From Streptomonospora nanhaiensis (lineage in GTDB: Bacteria > Actinomycetota > Actinomycetes > Streptosporangiales > Streptosporangiaceae), in assembly GCF_026642255.1 (NCBI RefSeq), contig NZ_CP113264.1, forward strand, positions 6,386,001 to 6,450,000: 64,000 nt of DNA, read 5' to 3'. A program made the translations under genes and the position numbers. The notes below the pieces were generated by a model. That model searched no databases. It had not been told where the DNA came from and saw nothing but the letters and a program-made list of their open reading frames with translations. Shown one piece after another: positions 59,070-64,000 of the stretch. Every line of letters starts with the position of its first letter. The first letter of the stretch is position 1.

Positions 59070-60185
59070 TCAGAGGGAGACGCCGACCATCACGGGCTCG
59101 TTGACCAGGCGGACCCCGAAGGCCTCCTCGACGCCGTCGCGGACGTCCCGGGCCAGGGCCAGGAGGTCCTCGGTGGTGGGCGCCCCCGGGACGGTGGTGA
59201 GGGCGAGCACGTGCTTGGAGGAGACGCGGGCGGTCCCCCTGGCGTGGCCGCGGAACCCCGCCCGGTCGATGAGCCAGGCCGCGGACAGCTTGACGTTGCC
59301 GTTCCCGTCGGGGTGGCCGGGCATCCCGGCGTCCGCGCCGAGCCGCCGGTCCGCCCGTGCGCGCACCTCGGCGAACTCCTCGGCCGTGACCACCGGGTTG
59401 GTGAAGAAGGAGCCGGCGCTGCGGGTGTCGGGGTCGTCGGGGTCCAGGACCATGCCCTTGCCCCTGCGCAGGCCCAGGACGGTCTCCCTGGCGCGCTCCA
59501 GCGGCACCCTGTCCCCCGCTTCGGCACCCAGGGTACGGGCGACCTCCGCGTAGGCGATCGGGCGGCTGAGCTTGGCCCGGCGGAGGGCGAACACGACCTC
59601 GCACACCACGTACCGGTCGTCGCCCTTGAAGGCGCTGTCGCGGTAGGTGAACCCGCACTCGGCGTTGCCCAGGACGCGCCGCTCGCCGGTCCGCCGGTCG
59701 TAGACCAGCACCTCGCGGATGGTCTGGCTGACGTCCTGGCCGTAGGCGCCGACGTTCTGGATGGGGGTGGAGCCGACCCGGCCGGGGATGCCGGAGAGGA
59801 ACTCCAGGCCGTTGAGCCCCTCGGCGACGGTGCGCTCCACGAGCGGGTCCCACTCGACGCCCGCCTCGGCGCGCAGCAGCACGACGGGCTCCCCCGTCCC
59901 GGGGTCGGTGTCGCCGGTCTCCTCGAAGGAGGCCCCGGGCGTGTCCACGAGGACCACGGTGCCCGGGAACCCGTCGTCGGAGACGACCAGGTTGCTCCCG
60001 CCCCCCAGGACGAGGACGGGCTCCCCCGCGGCGTCGGCCGCGGCGACCGCCCCGACCAGCTCGTCGGTCGTACGGGCCGTCCGGGAGGTCGTCGCCGGGC
60101 CGCCGAGGCCGAGCGTGGTGTGGTCGCAGAGCCAGAGGACCTGGTTCTGGGGGGCCTCGTTCTCGTGGACTGTGGACACGGTCAC
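59070..60185 (-). CDS. murB: UDP-N-acetylenolpyruvoylglucosamine reductase MurB
   Basis: A 371-residue type I MurB that reduces UDP-GlcNAc-enolpyruvate to UDP-MurNAc in peptidoglycan synthesis. The FAD-binding VLGGGSNLVVSDDGFPGTVV and IPGRVGSTPIQNVGAYGQD are clear. SAGSFFTNPVV carries the catalytic Ser; SSKHVLAL follows. The start is a GTG at 60185; a GTG two codons later is possible. It lies 21 bp after the MaoC gene. Confidence 0.95.
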   Translation of the reverse strand: MTVSTVHENEAPQNQVLWLCDHTTLGLGGPATTSRTARTTDELVGAVAAADAAGEPVLVLGGGSNLVVSDDGFPGTVVLVDTPGASFEETGDTDPGTGEPVVLLRAEAGVEWDPLVERTVAEGLNGLEFLSGIPGRVGSTPIQNVGAYGQDVSQTIREVLVYDRRTGERRVLGNAECGFTYRDSAFKGDDRYVVCEVVFALRRAKLSRPIAYAEVARTLGAEAGDRVPLERARETVLGLRRGKGMVLDPDDPDTRSAGSFFTNPVVTAEEFAEVRARADRRLGADAGMPGHPDGNGNVKLSAAWLIDRAGFRGHARGTARVSSKHVLALTTVPGAPTTEDLLALARDVRDGVEEAFGVRLVNEPVMVGVSL

Positions 60186-60206
60186 CTCACTGCTTCGCTA
60201 CTGCCG

Positions 60207-60632
60207 TCAGGCCAGGCGGACGACGGCTTTGGACTGCACCAGGACCTTCGCGCCGCCGGAGCGGGCGGTCAGCAGGACCGTGACGGTGCCGTCGTCGTTC
60301 TTGGACTTGACCTTGCCGCCGACGGTGATCTCGGCCCCCTCGTCGTCGTCCGGGACGACCACGGGCGCGGAGAAGCGCACCGAGTAGTCGACGACGCAGC
60401 CGGGGTCCCCGGTCCAGTCGGTGAGCACCCGCGCGGCCTCGGCCATCGTGAACATGCCGTGGGCGATGACGTCGGGGAGCCCGACGGACTTGGCGAAGCG
60501 CTCGTTCCAGTGGATGGGGTTGAAGTCGCCGGAGGCGCCCGCGTAGCGGACGAGGTCCAGGCGGCGGACCGGGAAGGTCCGCTCGGGCAGCTCGGTGCCG
60601 ACCTCGACGTCGGCGTGGCTCAGCCTGCTCAC
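60207..60632 (-). CDS. hadB: MaoC-like (3R)-hydroxyacyl-ACP dehydratase subunit, HadB-like
   Basis: A 141-residue hot-dog-fold protein. The hydratase-2 motif YAGASGDFNPIHWNERFAKS, with catalytic Asp and His, and VIAHGMFTMAEAARVL match HadB of the type II fatty acid synthase. It would dehydrate beta-hydroxyacyl-ACP together with HadA. I used the GTG at 60632 with AGGAACG upstream; a GTG at 60647 has poorer spacing. It lies 31 bp after hadA. Confidence 0.85.
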   Translation of the reverse strand: MSRLSHADVEVGTELPERTFPVRRLDLVRYAGASGDFNPIHWNERFAKSVGLPDVIAHGMFTMAEAARVLTDWTGDPGCVVDYSVRFSAPVVVPDDDEGAEITVGGKVKSKNDDGTVTVLLTARSGGAKVLVQSKAVVRLA

Positions 60633-60663
60633 GATCGCGTTCCTCACGTTCCTGTGGATGGGG

Positions 60664-61107
60664 TCACTCGCCGCGCACGACGAGCATCATCGTGGTGGTG
60701 ACCACGTGTTCGCCGTCGGCGTTGTCGGCCACGGTCTCCAGGGTGAGCAGTTCGTTGCCGCCGAGGGACTTGATGCCCGTGATGCGGGTGACGCTGCTGA
60801 GGACGTCGCCGGCGTGCAGGGGCCGGCTGTAGTGGAAGCTCTGGTCGCCGTGCACGACACGGGAGAAGTCGACCCCCAGCTCCGGGTCGGCGATGGCCTG
60901 CGCGGACCCGGCCATGCCCAGGATCACGGGGAAGGTGGGCGGCGCGATCACGTCGGGGTACCCGGCGGCCTTGGCGGAGGCCGTGTCGGTGTACACCGGG
61001 TTGGGGTCGTTGACCGCCTCGGCGAACTCCCGGATCTTGCCCCGGGTCACCTCGTAGGACTCCGGCGCGGGGTACTCCCGGCCGAGGTAGTCAGGGTTGA
61101 TCGCCAC
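60664..61107 (-). CDS. hadA: MaoC-like dehydratase structural subunit, HadA-like
   Basis: A 147-residue N-terminal MaoC-dehydratase domain: YEVTRGKIREFAEAVNDPNP, then APPTFPVILGM and the hot-dog helix region. It lacks the D-x-x-H catalytic pair of its partner, as HadA does, and so likely serves as the substrate-binding subunit of a HadAB heterodimer. The start is a GTG at 61107 with GGAGAGGG upstream. The pair next to murB and rpmG is conserved in actinobacteria, including those without mycolic acids. Confidence 0.85.
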   Translation of the reverse strand: MAINPDYLGREYPAPESYEVTRGKIREFAEAVNDPNPVYTDTASAKAAGYPDVIAPPTFPVILGMAGSAQAIADPELGVDFSRVVHGDQSFHYSRPLHAGDVLSSVTRITGIKSLGGNELLTLETVADNADGEHVVTTTMMLVVRGE

Positions 61108-61161
61108 GCTCTCCCTCTCCTGGTTCTGCAACGCGGGCCGGAGGGGCCCGGATACGCGAAC

Positions 61162-61190
61162 AGCCCGGTGAGCGGATCGCTCACCGGGCT
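61162..61190 (-). terminator. rpmG terminator
   Basis: A perfect 12-bp inverted repeat (61162-61173 with 61179-61190), loop GGATC, downstream of rpmG. Confidence 0.8.
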
Positions 61191-61241
61191 GGAAGTCTAT
61201 GAGAAGCTCACGTCGGCCTCAGCCGCGCCGCTCGCGAGGAC

Positions 61242-61406
61242 CTAGCGGGTCTCGCGGTGCTCGTTGTGCTTGCGGCAGTTCGGGCAGAACTTCTTGATCG
61301 CGAGCCGATCGGGGGTGTTCCGACGGTTCTTGCGCGTGATGTAGTTACGGTGATTGCACTCCTGGCAGGCCAGGGTGATCTTCGGCCTCACGTCTGTGGC
61401 AGCCAC
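61242..61406 (-). CDS. rpmG: 50S ribosomal protein L33 (zinc form)
   Basis: A 54-residue L33, MAATDVRPKITLACQECNHR with NYITRKNRRNTPDRLAIKKF. It has two CxxC pairs, CQEC and CPNC, so it is the zinc-binding C+ paralogue. The start is a GTG at 61406 with GAAAGG upstream. Confidence 0.93.
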   Translation of the reverse strand: MAATDVRPKITLACQECNHRNYITRKNRRNTPDRLAIKKFCPNCRKHNEHRETR

Positions 61407-61473
61407 TTCGGAGTGCCTTTCTCGCTGGAAACAGTACCTAGTGCGCAGTAGAACACTGCAAAGCGCCCGCGAC

Positions 61474-61501
61474 GACCCCTGAGAACAGTGTCCCAGGGGT
61501 C
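61474..61501 (-). terminator. Terminator after tRNA-Met
   Basis: An 8-bp inverted repeat (61474-61481 with 61494-61501) between tRNA-Met and rpmG. Confidence 0.5.
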
Positions 61502-61511
61502 AACGGGTTGG

Positions 61512-61584
61512 TAGCGGGGGCCGGACTTGAACCGACGACACAGCGATTATGAGCCGCTTGCTCTACCGACTGAGCTACCCCGCC
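61512..61584 (-). tRNA. trnM: tRNA-Met (CAT), elongator
   Basis: A 73-nt tRNA with acceptor GGCGGGG/CCCCGCT (first pair G-U) and discriminator A. The anticodon loop is CTCATAA, the D arm GCTCAGTCGGTAGAGC, and the T arm GGTTCAAGTCC. The paired first position and the lack of three G-C pairs in the anticodon stem indicate elongator, not initiator. Confidence 0.9.
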
Positions 61585-61687
61585 CCGATCAACGGAACCC
61601 GGCCCCCGTGGGGACCGGTCCCGGTTCAGGCCGGTAGATGCTCCACCGGCCACCCACCTGAGTGGACCGGACCTCGTCAAGTGGTGG

Positions 61688-61760
61688 AGCCCCTTTACGG
61701 AATCGAACCGTAGACCTTCTCCTTACCATGGAGACGCTCTGCCGACTGAGCTAAAGGGGC
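61688..61760 (-). tRNA. trnT: tRNA-Thr (GGT)
   Basis: A 73-nt tRNA with acceptor GCCCCTT/AAGGGGC and discriminator T (U). The anticodon loop is ATGGTAA, anticodon GGT. It is about 100 bp upstream of tRNA-Met, probably co-transcribed. Confidence 0.93.
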
Positions 61761-61988
61761 GCGCTGTGGGGCTTGTGTCGACCGCCCCGGGGGTGTTGCC
61801 CCCTTGCGCTGGTCATGACTATACAGGGATTCGGGGGTGGTCTGCCAAATCAAAGGCGCCGGCGGCCCCGGCCTCCCGGACCGGCGGAGCGAAACCCCTG
61901 TTCGGAGCCGGTTTCCGGCCCTTCCGCGAGTCCGCATGTGATCCGGGCCGCTCCCGGCGTCCCTGGGCCGGGACGCCGGGGCCGGGCG

Positions 61989-64000
61989 TCAGAGCGCCCC
62001 GTCGGACACCCACACGTTGGACATGGCGTCCCTGTTGAGGGTGCGGATGGTCGCGGGCAGCCCGAGGCGGCGCAGCGCGTCGGAGAGCCGGGTGTCGTGC
62101 GTGAACACGATCAGCTGCCGGTGGCGGCCCACCTCCGCCAGGACCGAGGACAGCCCCTCGACGGTCTCGGTGTCCATCGCCTGGACGGGGTCGTCGAGCA
62201 GCAGGAAGCCGAACGGGTTGCCCTCCACCAGGGTGCGGGGCAGGCAGATGGACAGCGCCAGGGCCTGGAACTCCCCCTGGCTGAGCAGGCCGGGCGCGCT
62301 GGTCTGGTCGTCGACCCCGTCCACGGTCACGTCCACCTCGACCCGCCTCCGGGCGCCGCGCCCGATCAGGCGCATGCCCTGGAGGTCGATGTGGCGTTCC
62401 TGGCGCAGCCGGAACCACACCTGCTCGGCCTGTGAGGCGACCGGGCCGAGCCGTTCCGCCCGCAGGCCCCGGGCCTGGTCCGCCAGCCAGTTGAGGGCCG
62501 CCTCGGCGCTGTACAGGACGTCCCTGGCGCGGAGGGCGTCCTGCGCTTCGTCCAGCCAGGCGGCGAGCCGCTCGGCGAGGTCGCCCCAGCCTCCGCTGGG
62601 GTCCTCCAGCCGCTCGGTCGCGTCCCGGCGCGCGCTGATGGCGGCGGAGCGGAGCCGGCGGCCGACCGCCTCGATGTGCTCGGCCAGCTCGGCGAGGTCG
62701 GTGATGTCGGAGCCGGACTCCCACAGCGCCCACACCTGGCCCAGCTCGCTCTCCGGCGGCAGCCACCCGGGGACGGGGGAGAGCAGGAAGCGGGCCTGGT
62801 CCCGGGCGGCCGCGGCGCGCTCGTAGGCGGCCGAGGCCGGGGCGGCCTGGGTGCGCAGGGTCCTCAGCTGGGCGTTGGCCCTGCGGGCCCAGTCGGCGCC
62901 GAGGGCCCCCGGCGCGGAGCAGGTGGGGCAGGTGGTGTCGGAGGGGTGCCGCTTGTGGTGCTCCAGCGCCTGTTCGAGGAGCTGGACGACGCCGTGGGCG
63001 TGGTCGCCCTTGCTCCCAGCGGCCATGGCGAGCTCCATGGACGCCCCGCGCAGCTCGTTGACGACGTCGGCGATGACGGTCCGCTCGGGGACCGAGAGCC
63101 GCCGCAGGCGCCGCAGGACGACGTGCAGGGCGGGGTCGCTGGGCCCGTCGTCCTCGGCGATCCGGCGGAGCGCCTCGATGTCGAGGTGCTGCGCGCCGAG
63201 GAGGTGGACGGCCTGGGCGGCCCGGGGGTCGCCGGAGCCCCGGAGCGCGTCGACCAGGCGGCCGAGCTCCCGCGAGGGCCGGTCGCGCCGCTTGGCCAGG
63301 GAGTCGCAGACCTTGGCGAGCCTGCGCTCGGCCTCGGCCAGGCCGGTGAGGCCCAGGAGCGCGGTGAGCGTGTCGTAGAGCTCGGCCGAGCGCCCGGTGA
63401 CGGTGCGCCCGAGCTCGTCGTAGGAGAGGAAGGGGCGGTAGCGGACGAGGCTCTCGCCCCAGTCGAGGGTGCGGAGCGGGGCCACCTCGCCGTTGGGTCG
63501 GACCACCTCGCCGCGCGCGGAGCGCACGCTCTCGCCGGTCCAGCGGCGGGTGATCCGGGTGGGGCCCTCGTCCCCGGCGACGTGGATGTCGACGGTCGCC
63601 TCGGTGCGTTCGTCGTAGTGCAGGTTGCGCCAGCCGTCCCGCCACCCGGTCGGCATCGCGTCCCAGCGGGGGTTGCGCCCGGTGAGGGCGGCCTCGGCCG
63701 CCTCCGCGAAGCTGGACTTGCCGGAGCCGTTGCGGCCGACGATGACGGTGAGCCCCGGGCCGGGCGGGAAGGTCAGCTCGGAGGGGCGTCCGATCCCGCG
63801 GAAGCCCTGGACACGGATACCGGTGAGGTAGGAGCGGCGGACCCGGCCCGGCGGCGCCGGCGCCGCCGACGGCCCGCCGGCGGCCGGGTCGGGGATGTGC
63901 TCGCCCTCGAGCAGCGCGGCGAGGGCGTCCTCGCCCCACAGTGCGGCGGTGACCCATGACCGGACCTCCCGTGGCAGCCCGGAGGCCGCCAGGGCGTCCA
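61989..64000 (-). CDS. SMC/RecF-like P-loop ATPase with CxxC hook, 5'-truncated by the window edge
   Basis: The reading frame runs uninterrupted to the right edge, so at least 670 residues are seen and the true start lies outside. The Walker A GRNGSGKSSFAEAAEAAL lies upstream of the first internal ATG (63656), which is therefore not the start. In order: an N-terminal helical segment, Walker A near 63725, a long charged middle part with CPTCSAPG near 62930 (hook-like), signature LLSQGEFQALALSI, Walker B FGFLLLDDPVQAMD, and FTHDTRL. This is the head-hook-head layout of RecF/RecN/Rad50-like ABC ATPases, with a short coiled part. Its role is unknown; a DNA-repair or nuclease-partner role is likely. 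It is convergent with nothing and reads toward the tRNAs. Confidence 0.8.
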   Translation of the reverse strand, partial: DALAASGLPREVRSWVTAALWGEDALAALLEGEHIPDPAAGGPSAAPAPPGRVRRSYLTGIRVQGFRGIGRPSELTFPPGPGLTVIVGRNGSGKSSFAEAAEAALTGRNPRWDAMPTGWRDGWRNLHYDERTEATVDIHVAGDEGPTRITRRWTGESVRSARGEVVRPNGEVAPLRTLDWGESLVRYRPFLSYDELGRTVTGRSAELYDTLTALLGLTGLAEAERRLAKVCDSLAKRRDRPSRELGRLVDALRGSGDPRAAQAVHLLGAQHLDIEALRRIAEDDGPSDPALHVVLRRLRRLSVPERTVIADVVNELRGASMELAMAAGSKGDHAHGVVQLLEQALEHHKRHPSDTTCPTCSAPGALGADWARRANAQLRTLRTQAAPASAAYERAAAARDQARFLLSPVPGWLPPESELGQVWALWESGSDITDLAELAEHIEAVGRRLRSAAISARRDATERLEDPSGGWGDLAERLAAWLDEAQDALRARDVLYSAEAALNWLADQARGLRAERLGPVASQAEQVWFRLRQERHIDLQGMRLIGRGARRRVEVDVTVDGVDDQTSAPGLLSQGEFQALALSICLPRTLVEGNPFGFLLLDDPVQAMDTETVEGLSSVLAEVGRHRQLIVFTHDTRLSDALRRLGLPATIRTLNRDAMSNVWVSDGAL

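Noticed and set aside
63656..63658. ATG at 63656 as the start of the SMC-like ATPase
   Set aside because: The Walker A motif and an in-frame protein-like segment lie upstream and stay open to the window edge.

Overview
The window is high-GC actinobacterial chromosome. Codon third positions are almost all G or C, GTG and TTG starts are common, and the gene order matches the conserved secE-nusG-rpl-rpo-rps block of Streptomycetales and Streptosporangiales. Small features such as rpsD missing from the alpha operon, short DUF1707 and DUF4190-like membrane proteins, and Uma2 and CDP-glycerol transferase genes fit a Nocardiopsis-like or related filamentous genus. I cannot name the species from the sequence alone.

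Left part (1-11.4 kb): the end of a wall teichoic acid region on the plus strand. It holds two CDP-glycerol glycerophosphotransferase-family proteins and an acyltransferase-3/SGNH O-acyltransferase. Then come an enoyl-CoA hydratase and an SDR dehydrogenase (minus strand), a Uma2 nuclease-like gene, a ROK sugar kinase and glmM. glmM feeds UDP-GlcNAc synthesis and so links to the wall genes.

Middle (11.5-37.9 kb): the translation block, nearly all on the minus strand. Read in the direction of transcription (right to left) it runs rpsL-rpsG-fusA-tuf, the S10 operon (rpsJ to rpsQ), the spc operon (rplN to rplO, then secY-adk-map), the alpha operon (infA-rpmJ-rpsM-rpsK-rpoA-rplQ), truA, and rplM-rpsI. 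Two unrelated membrane-protein genes interrupt it: a DUF1707 protein between map and infA, and a plus-strand Pro/Gly-rich single-pass protein between truA and rplM. The latter has no ATG, GTG or TTG at its apparent start.

Right part (38.4-55.5 kb): a 1017-residue Trp/Asp/Pro-rich repeat protein, then rpoC, rpoB, rplL, rplJ, a plus-strand lipoprotein, rplA, rplK, nusG, secE and tRNA-Trp. The rplJ leader carries an L10-leader-like structure and an attenuator. Between that leader and the lipoprotein lie two 28-bp palindromic repeats spaced exactly 61 bp apart.

Far right (55.6-64 kb): an aspartate aminotransferase and an adenosine deaminase (plus strand), then on the minus strand a GDT1/TMEM165-family Mn exporter under a clear yybP-ykoY Mn2+ riboswitch. 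murB, hadB-hadA-like MaoC dehydratase subunits, rpmG, tRNA-Met and tRNA-Thr follow. An SMC/RecF-like ATPase with a CxxC hook runs off the right edge.

Most of the window is ordinary, well-conserved core genome. The parts worth a second look are the regulatory RNAs, the CRISPR-like mini-repeat, the missing canonical start codon, the repeat-expanded Trp-rich protein and the truncated ATPase.
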